DNA from: Desulfosediminicola flagellatus
GTDB lineage: Bacteria; Desulfobacterota; Desulfobulbia; Desulfobulbales; Desulfocapsaceae
Direction of reading: 5' to 3'
NCBI RefSeq assembly: GCF_005116655.2
Contig: NZ_CP050698.1
Location: 2,076,501 to 2,140,500, forward strand
DNA length: 64,000 bases
Part shown: one piece after another, positions 27,360 through 36,954 of the stretch
Numbering within the stretch: position 1 is the first letter of the stretch
How the letters are laid out: each line of letters begins with the position of its first letter
Program-made: the position numbers and the translations under genes
The notes under the pieces: model-generated
Seen by the model: the letters and a program-made list of their open reading frames with translations, nothing else
Told to the model about the DNA's origin: nothing
Databases searched by the model: none

Positions 27360-30300
27360 GTGACTCTGTTGCATGGAGCTCAACAGTTCTATGAAGTAGT
27401 CTTCCTGGAACGGTTTTGTCATATAATGACGTGCTCCAAGTTCCTCTGCTTTTTTACGATGCTTTTCAGATGCACGAGAAGTCAGCATGATAACAGGAAT
27501 CTTACTGTATGCTTCATTGCTTCTCAGCATTCCGAGCAGCTCATAACCATTCATTCGTGGCATTTCGATGTCGAGAATTATTACATCAGGGGTAATCTCT
27601 TCAAGTTTTTCGAGGGCATCAATACCGTCAATGGCCTGAATTGCTTCCCATGATTGATTTTTTACCAATCGGGTAATACTGAATCGAACACTGATGGAGT
27701 CGTCAACAACAAGGACCTTGAGCGGACCTTGTGTTGCTGGCCCCTCAATGGTGACAATTTCCGGTGTGATTTCCTGCTGATCTGCAACAGAAAGCTCGCG
27801 AAGGTTCAGAATTGGAATAATTGTACCTTCACCGGTGAGTGTAACGCCGTTAATACCTTTTACATAGTGCAGATGACTACCGAGATCCTTGATGACAATT
27901 TCACGCTGATCATCCACGCGGTCAATTTGCATCGCTACAAGCTCCTCCCCTGTATTTACGACAAGAGTAAGGACGTCTGTGTAAAGGTTTTCTTCAGAGG
28001 AGATAGGAATTTGAAGCTTTTGTTTAAGCTGAATAAGTGGAATGGATTTGTCTTTGTAAATCACATTGGATGGATTAGCCGGATCTGTCTCACTCTGCTT
28101 AAACTTGCGTACCTCGGTAATGTCCTGAATTGGTACTGCAAACTGTCGGGAGGCAAGGTCTACAATTACTGCTCTGTTTACTGAAAGTGTAATGGGAATA
28201 CTCAATTCAAAGGTTACGCCCTCTTCGGGGGAATTAATAACCTGAACGGTACCGCGAAGTTCCTGAATATTTCGTTGAACAACATCCAACCCGACACCGC
28301 GTCCTGAAATTTGACTAATATCATCGCGAGTGCTGACACTCGGTCTGAATATGTAGGGGAGAAGGTCCTGGTCACTAGCTGTTGAATCTGACGGAATAAT
28401 GTTTTCAGCAATCAGTTTGGCTTTGAGTTTTTCAATATCTATACCTCGGCCATCGTCACTGATTTTGAGAACAACAAATCGCCCACGCTGATTGGCTTCA
28501 AGGGTGATCTGACCGGTTTGAGGTTTGTTTATGAAATTTCTGAGATCAGCATCTTCAATGCCATGATCGACACAATTACGAAGGATGTGCATGAGAGGAT
28601 CAATGGTTCTGGCCCAGATGAAACGATCCATAAAGACATCTTCACCGATTACACTGAGATTGACTTTTTTATTTAATCGTTTGGCAGTCTGGCGAACTGT
28701 ACGAAACATCATACGTGAAATAGATGACAATGGGGTCATTCTGATGCGCATAAGCTTTTCCTGCATCATCGCCATGGAAAGCTGCTGTTTGACAACCTGA
28801 CTCTCAAGGCTTGATCCAAGAGTTGACATCTCCTGGTGAATTGCGTTCACATCGATAGAAAGCTCGTTGAGAGAACGAATGATCAGATTAAGTTGAGAGT
28901 ATCTGTCTAATTCGATCGGGTCAAAGTCTGATAAATTAGCATTGATACCATCATTACCGGAACTGCTATCTGTAAGTTGTCCAGAACCAAAGCCGTAGAG
29001 TGACTGAGCTTCGAACCCAATTTCGAGCTCTTGAGATTTGCGTTTGAGAGTGTCTTTGATTGTATTCAGTTCACTCAGCGAATCAGAGAATTTTTCCATC
29101 AATTTCTCTATTGAGCCTCGAGCAACGACGAGGTCACCCTCGATATTAACCAACTCATCAAGATCGTGAAGCTTGACCCGTACATTTCCTGTGTCGGTGG
29201 GCAGGGTGGATGTATCTATTTTTAATTCCGGAGCCCGTTTAAATCGTATTTCCTTTGCCGCAGGAATTACAGAGTCAGCTGAAAGGATAGTGTCTACAGG
29301 TGTTGTTGCCTGATAATCAGCGCCCTCTGTATCCTCAGCTAACAGTTTCACTGTTTCTGTGTGGGTTGACTCAGGTGGTTGTTCTGTATCCGGCTCACTA
29401 TAATCAACGAGAGCAGGTTCAACCAACTCTTCAGAGGGTGTTGCAGAAAAATCTTTCAGGGCAGGATCGGCTGATTCTTCGGCAAGTGTAACCTCTTCAG
29501 GAACATGTATAGAATGGGTTGAATCTTCTGCAGTAAGCTCACTGGATTCGAGGTCTTCATATATTTTGTTAGATCTGAGAAAGAGATGCCGGGCGAGAGC
29601 TTCTGCAATGTGCGTTACTTTTTTCGTATCATCTATATTGTCGGTCTGGGTCAGCGTTTCAATCAGATCCGTAGCTTCAGCAACTATAGCTACATCTTCA
29701 GGGGTTATGTCAGAAGATGAGTCATGTAACCAGTCTAAAAGATCTTCGACTTCATGTGCACATGTGGCAAGATTATCAAAGCCAGTCATGGCAGCAGCAC
29801 CTTTAATCGTGTGTATGCCTCTTCGTAAACTACTGAGTGTCTCGCGAAGAGCAGAATTGACGATTGAGGTTACAGCTACTTCAGTGACGAGTGTATTGAG
29901 ATTTTCATTAATTGTTTGCAGGTGCTCTTCGCATTCTGCCTGGAAAATGGCCAATAATTCTTCGTGTTCTTCTTTGGTCATTCCATCAACATCTGAAATC
30001 ATGTCATCTGATTCTTCTGGGGCTGCAAAAGCGAGATCTGTTACGATGTCCTGCTCGTCAATTTCGCTGAAGATGTCTGCTTCAGCAGAAATAGTGGTTG
30101 TGTCTTCACATGATGTTTGGAAAGCGCTTGATGTAGTATCGATTTCTTTACCAACTATTTCCGGTAAGTCTTGACTATCAAGAGTATTTTCAAGAACGGC
30201 GGTAGTGATTTCTTCAATAGAGGATTCGAAAGTCTCTTCCGGGGGGGTAATATCAGGTGCATTGACGCTTTCTTCACTTGTGTCATCAAAGCAGATAGCG

Positions 30301-32987
30301 ATAGCATCTTCAATATCCGCTTGTGCCGCGTTTTCAAATCCTTCTGCAAGAGAATCTTCGTTATCCGCATCGCTGGATTCTTCAAAACTTGCGGAAATGG
30401 TCTGTTCAAAATCTGATACGACCACATCGTCAATACTGGAAGTAGTAGAATCGATATTTGCTGTTGTGTTAAAATGTTCGTCGTTTACTGCTGTATCCGG
30501 TTTGATTTCCGGGGTAGTAATGTCATCAAGATCAAATACATAGTCATCATCAAATTCTGGTAATTCTGAATCTTCCAGGGCAGGTTTAGGGCTTACTTCA
30601 AATTCGGCAGACGATAAAGCTGCTATGTCGTTTGACATAAAACCATCGATAGTAGAGTCTAATGTCTCTTCATACGATGGCTCTAAAGCGTCTTCACTTT
30701 CATCACTATTGTTAGAACGATTCAAGAGATGGCTGGCAACGGCTTCAGCTATAAGAGTGGCATTATCGGAATCCGATAACGATTCTGATTGAGTGAGTGT
30801 TTCAATAAATTCTACAGCTTCAGCGGTTACGGTAATATCAATTGGTTTGATGGTTGAAGATGAATCATGAAGCCAGTCAAGCAGGTCTTCTACTTCATGA
30901 GCACATCTGGCAAGATTATCAAATCCCGTCATGGCTGCAGCGCCTTTAATTGTATGTATACTTCTTCGTATGCTGCTGAGTGTTTCACGAAGGGCAGGCG
31001 TGAGTATTGTTGTTGCCTGAATTTCAAGAGAGAGTGGATTTAACTGAGAATGTATGCTCCCAAGTTGTTCCTCACATTCGGCCTGGAAAATTGACAGTAA
31101 TTCCTGTTCCTCTTCTTCAGACATGCCTGAAGAATCGGCTGAAGATATCCCGGACTCATCGGTAGTACTGTCAAATTGTGTTATCTGGCTTAACTGATTC
31201 TCTGCTTCAATTTGGCTGAAGATATTTAGTTCGGCTAAACTCCCAGTTTCATTTGGTTCTGAATTTGATTCATATATTGAAGAATCAGGTGATTGGCCCT
31301 CTGTTGAAGATACAATTAAACTGTCTTGGGATATTGAGTCAGCCAGGTCACTATCTCTACGTTCCTGGAGGTATTCTTCAATAGGTAAAAGTATAGGAAC
31401 CCTCTTATCTGAACTGTTACCCTGCAGTGAGGAAGAAAGGGATTCGATATAATCGATAGCTTCAGCAATAAGAGCAATATCTCCCGGCATAATCTCGTTG
31501 CTGTCATCGTGGATCCAGTCGAGAAGCTCTTCGAGTGCATGACTGCTATCTGCGATATCTGTAAAGCCGGTGATTGCAGCAGCGCCTTTGAGGGTATGTA
31601 CGCCATGACGGATTATGTTCAGGGACTCAAGAGTGTCGCTGTTCATCTGGCCAGGTTCGCTTACAGCGTTTTCAAGTGTTAAGAGTTCAGTCTTAATAGT
31701 CTGTAGATGTTCGTCACATTCACTGCGGAATATTAGGATCAGCTCATCTTCTTCCTGTAGAGTATCGATCTCGTCAGAGGGAGATTGTGATTCAGGTTCA
31801 GGGGAGGTGAAGGGCTCAGAAGAAAAATGATTAGACTGGCTATACACTTCAGGAGGCTCGATGTCGGACTCAAAGTCTTCAGCATTGTCATTGTCGTATT
31901 CTACATGCTGAAATGATAATTCTTTATTTTCAATATCTTCTTCGGTAGCATTTCCTTCAATGAAAACATCATAATCGTCATTGTCCAAGCTATCGGCAGG
32001 TGTGGTTAACTGCTCATCCTGAGTTAATTCATCAGGTGGATAAATATTGGGATCAGATCCTATTGAACCCTTATCATTATTATACATGCCCTCAGCTTCA
32101 GGAGAAAGAAGCAGGTCCCGTATAGAAGATAACTGATCCTGGATTTTGATGATAACGAGTTCACCCTCGTAAGGCGGCATTGAGAAAACCAGATCCACAT
32201 ATGAGAGAAAATCTTGAAGAAGGTCTGAGGAATTATTGTCAACTAATTCGGGACTATCCTGAAGCTGATGAAGAATAAAAAGAAAACTTGAGAGAAGATC
32301 ATGATGCTGAGTGAGTCCTGCGCATCGTACGCATTCCGAAAGCGTTTCAATCGCACTTGAAAGATCTTTAAGGATGTCTTCAGGAATTGTGCTTGAGGTT
32401 CCAGAAGAAGAGTGAGCAGTTAACTCCTGAAGCAATGGAACAATAGAGCGAAGATCATATAGGCATTCTTCCTGATTCAGTTGTATCTGAGCGTGTTCGG
32501 GACTACCCGTTTCTTTGGATTTTTCTGAGTTCCGTGATTCAACAGAAAGGGCGTCCTGAATATAATCAGGGAGAACGATTGATCTGTCTTCACCAAGATG
32601 GTTTTCAAGTGAATTGAATTCCACGAGAGCTTTTGTAAACAAAAGCTCTTGAGCATCATCCGTTCGTTCATTCAGAGAGCAAAAGTCACAGATTCGAGCA
32701 GTAACATTGTCAAGAAAATCGAGGTGAGAATGTATTTCAGTATTTTCACCTTCAAGAAGGTCAGCTACAACAGCTTCACAGAGGCCGGCGCTATGGCTCA
32801 GGCCTGTGTATTGGAGTTGTGATGCAGCTCCTTTGATATTATGAAAGAGCCTGTATAGTTCGCTGAGAATATCAAAATCAGCTGAGGTTTCCTGCAAAAT
32901 GGAAATTGCCAGTTCTATCTCAGGCAGATATCCTTCAATTTCTTTAAAAAGAATTCCTGCGATCTTCGATTGTGGTGACTGCGACAT
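27357..32987 (-). CDS. Giant hybrid chemotaxis kinase CheA (ChpA/PilL type)
   Basis: An 1876-aa protein. Four Hpt domains carry phospho-His motifs: FHNIKGAASQL near residue 47, then HTLKGAAAITGF, HTIKGAAAMTGF and HTIKGAAAMTGF further along; they are spaced by long acidic, low-complexity linkers. The last third holds the CheA dimerisation and ATPase domains (HILRNCVDHGIED, SDDGRGIDIEKL, GRGVGLDVV), a CheW-like domain, and a C-terminal receiver with VVDDS, DIEMP and TSRAS/TKPF. The layout matches ChpA/PilL kinases that control type IV pili. Partners in the cluster are CheW, an MCP and receivers. GGGAG precedes the ATG. Cytosolic. Confidence 0.95.
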   Translation of the reverse strand: MSQSPQSKIAGILFKEIEGYLPEIELAISILQETSADFDILSELYRLFHNIKGAASQLQYTGLSHSAGLCEAVVADLLEGENTEIHSHLDFLDNVTARICDFCSLNERTDDAQELLFTKALVEFNSLENHLGEDRSIVLPDYIQDALSVESRNSEKSKETGSPEHAQIQLNQEECLYDLRSIVPLLQELTAHSSSGTSSTIPEDILKDLSSAIETLSECVRCAGLTQHHDLLSSFLFILHQLQDSPELVDNNSSDLLQDFLSYVDLVFSMPPYEGELVIIKIQDQLSSIRDLLLSPEAEGMYNNDKGSIGSDPNIYPPDELTQDEQLTTPADSLDNDDYDVFIEGNATEEDIENKELSFQHVEYDNDNAEDFESDIEPPEVYSQSNHFSSEPFTSPEPESQSPSDEIDTLQEEDELILIFRSECDEHLQTIKTELLTLENAVSEPGQMNSDTLESLNIIRHGVHTLKGAAAITGFTDIADSSHALEELLDWIHDDSNEIMPGDIALIAEAIDYIESLSSSLQGNSSDKRVPILLPIEEYLQERRDSDLADSISQDSLIVSSTEGQSPDSSIYESNSEPNETGSLAELNIFSQIEAENQLSQITQFDSTTDESGISSADSSGMSEEEEQELLSIFQAECEEQLGSIHSQLNPLSLEIQATTILTPALRETLSSIRRSIHTIKGAAAMTGFDNLARCAHEVEDLLDWLHDSSSTIKPIDITVTAEAVEFIETLTQSESLSDSDNATLIAEAVASHLLNRSNNSDESEDALEPSYEETLDSTIDGFMSNDIAALSSAEFEVSPKPALEDSELPEFDDDYVFDLDDITTPEIKPDTAVNDEHFNTTANIDSTTSSIDDVVVSDFEQTISASFEESSDADNEDSLAEGFENAAQADIEDAIAICFDDTSEESVNAPDITPPEETFESSIEEITTAVLENTLDSQDLPEIVGKEIDTTSSAFQTSCEDTTTISAEADIFSEIDEQDIVTDLAFAAPEESDDMISDVDGMTKEEHEELLAIFQAECEEHLQTINENLNTLVTEVAVTSIVNSALRETLSSLRRGIHTIKGAAAMTGFDNLATCAHEVEDLLDWLHDSSSDITPEDVAIVAEATDLIETLTQTDNIDDTKKVTHIAEALARHLFLRSNKIYEDLESSELTAEDSTHSIHVPEEVTLAEESADPALKDFSATPSEELVEPALVDYSEPDTEQPPESTHTETVKLLAEDTEGADYQATTPVDTILSADSVIPAAKEIRFKRAPELKIDTSTLPTDTGNVRVKLHDLDELVNIEGDLVVARGSIEKLMEKFSDSLSELNTIKDTLKRKSQELEIGFEAQSLYGFGSGQLTDSSSGNDGINANLSDFDPIELDRYSQLNLIIRSLNELSIDVNAIHQEMSTLGSSLESQVVKQQLSMAMMQEKLMRIRMTPLSSISRMMFRTVRQTAKRLNKKVNLSVIGEDVFMDRFIWARTIDPLMHILRNCVDHGIEDADLRNFINKPQTGQITLEANQRGRFVVLKISDDGRGIDIEKLKAKLIAENIIPSDSTASDQDLLPYIFRPSVSTRDDISQISGRGVGLDVVQRNIQELRGTVQVINSPEEGVTFELSIPITLSVNRAVIVDLASRQFAVPIQDITEVRKFKQSETDPANPSNVIYKDKSIPLIQLKQKLQIPISSEENLYTDVLTLVVNTGEELVAMQIDRVDDQREIVIKDLGSHLHYVKGINGVTLTGEGTIIPILNLRELSVADQQEITPEIVTIEGPATQGPLKVLVVDDSISVRFSITRLVKNQSWEAIQAIDGIDALEKLEEITPDVIILDIEMPRMNGYELLGMLRSNEAYSKIPVIMLTSRASEKHRKKAEELGARHYMTKPFQEDYFIELLSSMQQSH

Positions 32988-33071
32988 CTATATCTCCCTT
33001 TTGCAAGAGGAAAAGTAAAAATGGTTTAACGTGTGGTTGTCTGTTTGTAATAGCACGTGTTTTCCAGATTT

Positions 33072-33632
33072 CTAGTCAGACAGGTAATATTCCATCAGGC
33101 GATCCATATTCATGAATTCTAATGGCTTTATGATCTGGTATCTGGTCCCTTCTACAGTGAAGCTGGTACTGAACACTTCCGGTTCGGTTCGAAAGTATTC
33201 GGACTCACTATTAGAAATGCAGGCCGATTCAGGTCTTGATACGGTGGCTACTACCTGATCAATACCAATTCCGATCTTCATACTGTCGCTTCTGATTACA
33301 GCGAGCCGTTTTGGAGTGCCTGCTGCACCTTTTTTATTTGTCATGAGCAGATTCAAGTCTATAACAGAGACTATTTCACCGCGTTGACCAATAATCCCCA
33401 GGATCCAGCTTGGCAGATTTGGCAGGGGGGTTATAGCAGGCATGGTGCCAATCTCTGAAAGACCATTGATCGGCAGAGCGAGGTGCTCAGATCCGGTGCG
33501 CACCAGTACATACTTGCACATTTCCTCTTGCTCACCGAGTATCGGATTAATTTTTCTGGTCCCTTTAAGAATCTGCTCTTCAAGGTTGAGTTGGTTATCA
33601 ATCGAACCAATTATTTCATTTAGCGTGTTCAT
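33072..33632 (-). CDS. cheW: CheW-type chemotaxis adaptor
   Basis: A 186-aa protein with a central CheW domain: KYVLVRTGSEHLALPINGLSEIG, then ILGIIGQRGEIVSVIDLNLLM, typical of the receptor/CheA-coupling fold. A short helical N-terminal extension of about 38 residues precedes it. It lies 84 bp upstream of cheA and 39 bp downstream of the double response regulator on the same strand. It should connect the MCP of this cluster with the giant CheA. Confidence 0.9.
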   Translation of the reverse strand: MNTLNEIIGSIDNQLNLEEQILKGTRKINPILGEQEEMCKYVLVRTGSEHLALPINGLSEIGTMPAITPLPNLPSWILGIIGQRGEIVSVIDLNLLMTNKKGAAGTPKRLAVIRSDSMKIGIGIDQVVATVSRPESACISNSESEYFRTEPEVFSTSFTVEGTRYQIIKPLEFMNMDRLMEYYLSD

Positions 33633-33671
33633 GGGTCACTATGTTGTGTAAAAATTGATTATTCATGTTCA

Positions 33672-35543
33672 CTATAAATAGTTGCCAATGACTGAGAGCA
33701 GCTTTTGTGGGTTGAAAGGCTTGGTTATGTATTCGTTAGAACCTGCAAGCAGCCCCTGCATACGGTCGTCTGAAGCACGTTTTCCAGTTAACATGATCAC
33801 GGGGATGTCTTTAAAATGTTCAATTATTTTAAGACGCGGCAAAAATTTGTATCCTGTCATGTCGGGCAGCATTACATCGAGTAGTACAAGGTCAGGTTTG
33901 ATCTTTTGAGCGATGGTAAGCGCATCACGACCTGATGTTGCCTCATACATTTTGAAACCATTTCTTCCAAGAATCATAGCCAGTACTTTTCTTGATGTGC
34001 TGCTGTCCTCTATTACAAAAATCGATTTTCTTGAGTCTTTCTTAGGCAGAGCAGGTCGACTTTTCGTTTGAGACAGTTGAACCGCTGAAGTATGCAGGGG
34101 ATTGGTATGTTGGCTGGTTTCGGGAGACTGAGCCGGCGTGGATGCCACCTGAGCCTGCTCCATTGGATTTGATATGGTAGATTTCTTAGGAAGGTATTGC
34201 TGGATAAGCGCTGTCAACTTTTGAGGGTTGAATGGCTTTGTTACATATTCATTTGCTCCTGCTCTAATCCCCAGCATGCGATCACTTGTATCGTGTCTGC
34301 CAGTTAACATAATCACAGGAATTACTGATATGTGATTATGATTTCTCAGGCGTGGAAGCAGCTCATGACCGTTGGTATCGGGTAACATAACATCAAGCAG
34401 GATGAGATCCGGCTTGTTTGATTGAACTGCATTGAGCGCTTCTTTTCCAGTTGCTGCCTCAATAATATTATAACTGAGACGCTTAAAGAGCATCGACAGC
34501 ACTTTGCGTGAAGTCTGACTGTCCTCTATGATAAGAATTGTAGAATTGTCTGGTTGCTGTTCATGTTTTGCTACGGTTGACGTGATGGCAGCAGGTTTTT
34601 TTACAGTGGATTGCGTTTTAGCAAGAGCAAGTAGGAGTGAAAGGCTTTTCTTAAAGAGTGCAGACTGCGGGGAGAGCTTAACAGCTGAACGCATACATCC
34701 CAAGGCACGCTTCTGATCTTTCAAGTTGAAATACCCTAAAGCCATTGCGTAAAGTACACGGCTAATGGATTTATCCTGAGTGTATGCTTTATAATAGTGG
34801 GTAAGTGCCAGTTGAATTTCTGGAATTTTCAGGTTGGATGAGACCGGCTGCGCTGTTACCTTCAGGAATGCATGACAGTGGCTACAATAGTTTTGCTGTG
34901 ATAAGATTGACCAGCAAAAGATGCATCGTTGTGCTGGAGCTTCACCACTATCTAACTGCGGACGTATTTTTCTCGCTTCCCGCAATACATCCTGATCATG
35001 ATTTCCCCATCGACAGGCTTCGTCAAGCGCTTTTTCCACATGGTCTTTTTGGGTCAGAATGCGAGATTTCCAGAGCCATGCTGGATAGAAAAAACGATTA
35101 TGTCGAACAATCGTAACGAGTTTCTCGACAGCTTTCTTGTATTGAAACTGGAAGAAGAGTGTCTGGGCTTCCTGTAGTAAGGTCTCTTCCTCTTTTTGTG
35201 AGAGAATAGGAACTTTTGCAGGTTGAGACGAAAGAAAACGCTCGATTTGGGAAAGGGGGATGTAAATGGTTTTTTGAACCGGCTCAGAGGAGCGTATACG
35301 TTCAATCAATGGTTCATTAAGCAGAACTAGAGACAGTAACGCACCGTTACCTTGAAGTATTCCTGAATGGGCGGAGAAAACAGCACCTGCACGAACATGA
35401 ATAATTCCTTGGCGAAAGGAATTGCTGACACGAAGATCGACATCCAGTTTTTGCTGTTGAATTCTTTTCAATGAATTAACAAGGCTTTCAACATTGGCGA
35501 CATTGGCAGCATTTGCTATTGGCGGTGATGGAGACTTTTCCAT
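33672..35543 (-). CDS. Response regulator with TPR-like region, zinc ribbon and two receiver domains
   Basis: A 623-aa cytosolic protein. The first 110 residues resemble the DUF4388/PATAN type effector fold (HVRAGAVFSAHSGILQGNGAL). Helical repeats follow (EEETLLQEAQTLFFQF...), then a zinc-ribbon-like CIFC ... CSHC, more TPR-like helices near residues 270-310, and two receiver domains near 340-460 and 505-620, each with DLILLDVMLPD or DLVLLDVMLPD and a TKPFNPQKL. Such proteins act beside PilG/PilH in surface motility systems. It is in line with cheW and cheA. The exact start is uncertain; no strong ribosome site. Confidence 0.8.
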   Translation of the reverse strand: MEKSPSPPIANAANVANVESLVNSLKRIQQQKLDVDLRVSNSFRQGIIHVRAGAVFSAHSGILQGNGALLSLVLLNEPLIERIRSSEPVQKTIYIPLSQIERFLSSQPAKVPILSQKEEETLLQEAQTLFFQFQYKKAVEKLVTIVRHNRFFYPAWLWKSRILTQKDHVEKALDEACRWGNHDQDVLREARKIRPQLDSGEAPAQRCIFCWSILSQQNYCSHCHAFLKVTAQPVSSNLKIPEIQLALTHYYKAYTQDKSISRVLYAMALGYFNLKDQKRALGCMRSAVKLSPQSALFKKSLSLLLALAKTQSTVKKPAAITSTVAKHEQQPDNSTILIIEDSQTSRKVLSMLFKRLSYNIIEAATGKEALNAVQSNKPDLILLDVMLPDTNGHELLPRLRNHNHISVIPVIMLTGRHDTSDRMLGIRAGANEYVTKPFNPQKLTALIQQYLPKKSTISNPMEQAQVASTPAQSPETSQHTNPLHTSAVQLSQTKSRPALPKKDSRKSIFVIEDSSTSRKVLAMILGRNGFKMYEATSGRDALTIAQKIKPDLVLLDVMLPDMTGYKFLPRLKIIEHFKDIPVIMLTGKRASDDRMQGLLAGSNEYITKPFNPQKLLSVIGNYL

Positions 35544-35703
35544 ATCAGATTACTACTCTTGAGCTGTTCCCAGTTGCTTTGTCTGACCATGCTCGGTACT
35601 GAGCTGGTAATGACGAGGCGATGGAAACAGCATATATTGGGTTAAAACTCCTTAGCCGATTTAAGAGCATGACATAAATAGCAGTATTCTCGGCTATTGT
35701 AAC

Positions 35704-36873
35704 TTACGGACAAACGGATTCGTGAAAGTTTAAAACTCCATCTTGAATTTTAACTATCACTGCGCATTTACTTGGAGTTCCTGTTTCATTAAAACTCATC
35801 ATCCCTGAAGCACCGTCAAAATTCTTGACGTTAACAAGGGCATTTTTTACTGCCACTCTATTTGCAAGGAGATTGTCACTGAGACCACCTGTATCCTTTA
35901 TCGCCTGCAGGAGTGCACGAACTGCATCCCAGGTGAGCGCTGCCGGCTCATCAGGACTTGAGCCATATTCAGCCTTGTAGGCGTCAACAAATTTCTTATT
36001 GATACCGGTCGCGCCGCCGGGAGCATAGTTGCCGGAAAAGTAGAGTCCGTCACAGTCGCTGCCACACTCGCCAACGAGGTCGCCGCCAGCCCAGGAGTTA
36101 CTGCCAATGATAGGAAGATCTAAATTAAGTGCCTTGGCCTGCTTGACGATAAGCGGTACTTCGTTGAAATGCTGAGGCGTAAAGATAAATTGAGCTCCGG
36201 ATTGGCGGATTTTCTCAAGCTGTTTTGAAAAGTCTTGATCACCTGTACGAAATTGTTCGAATGATACTAATGAGCCAGGACCGTTTACAGCCTCAAAGGA
36301 TTCTCTAAATGCCTTTGCCATTCCGCGAGAATAGGGATTGAGTTCGTTGTAAAGAACTGCGGCCTTGGTTGCATTAAATTCTTTTGCAGTAAATTTGGTT
36401 AGAAGAGGACCCTGGATTGTGAAAATAAAACAGCTTCGAAAAACGAATGGTTTGTTACGTGTGGTGATTGGAGAAGTCGACCACGGGGATATCATAGGCG
36501 TGGAGAACGAGTTGGCCATCTGGCCAACAGGAATTGCCTGAAGACTGCTTAACGGACCCACGATTCCTATAACCTGCTCTTTGCTTACCTGATTAATTGT
36601 CAGCGTTGAAGCGGTTGATGGATTTGAACCATTATCTCCATAGAGAAACTCAACATCATAGGTTGTATCACCTACTTTAAGTCCACCCTGCGCTTCCAGT
36701 TCTTTACGGACAAGCTCTGCAGCATTCTTGGAATGGTTGCCGACAAGTTCAAACATGCCGGTCAGCGGTATGTTAAATCCTATGCGTAACTGAGGGTTAC
36801 TGGCGAAGGAGGATTGACTGGAAACAACTAAAAGTGCGAGAAAAAACAACATACAGCGAAAAGCATGGTTCAT
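35704..36873 (-). CDS. Branched-chain amino acid type periplasmic binding protein
   Basis: A 389-aa LivJ-like (type 1) binding protein with a signal peptide (residues 1-24, ending SSFA). The mature part has RIGFNIPLTG, GIVGPLSSLQAIP, the SPWSTSP ligand loop, and AALTWDAVRALLQAI. No ABC permease or ATPase genes are near; instead it lies between the MCP and the double response regulator, so it may present a ligand to the chemoreceptor rather than feed a transporter. GGAG precedes the ATG. A terminator-like hairpin separates it from the MCP gene upstream. Confidence 0.88.
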   Translation of the reverse strand: MNHAFRCMLFFLALLVVSSQSSFASNPQLRIGFNIPLTGMFELVGNHSKNAAELVRKELEAQGGLKVGDTTYDVEFLYGDNGSNPSTASTLTINQVSKEQVIGIVGPLSSLQAIPVGQMANSFSTPMISPWSTSPITTRNKPFVFRSCFIFTIQGPLLTKFTAKEFNATKAAVLYNELNPYSRGMAKAFRESFEAVNGPGSLVSFEQFRTGDQDFSKQLEKIRQSGAQFIFTPQHFNEVPLIVKQAKALNLDLPIIGSNSWAGGDLVGECGSDCDGLYFSGNYAPGGATGINKKFVDAYKAEYGSSPDEPAALTWDAVRALLQAIKDTGGLSDNLLANRVAVKNALVNVKNFDGASGMMSFNETGTPSKCAVIVKIQDGVLNFHESVCP

Positions 36874-36892
36874 GGTCTACTCCATTGTAGTG

Positions 36893-36929
36893 AAAAGTGG
36901 TCGCGCTGTTTCCCGCGCGACCACTTTTC
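36893..36929 (-). terminator. Hairpin between MCP and binding-protein genes
   Basis: AAAAGTGGTCGCGC-TGTTTCCC-GCGCGACCACTTTT: a 14-bp perfect stem ending in four Ts, 25 bp after the MCP stop. Probably an intrinsic terminator or attenuator. Confidence 0.8.
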
Positions 36930-36954
36930 ATAAGTTGCTAATGTCTTACTTTTC

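Noticed and set aside
29566-30174. 202-aa plus-strand ORF, and 27654-28184
   Set aside because: Antisense shadows of the low-complexity acidic region and kinase part of cheA; no ribosome site.
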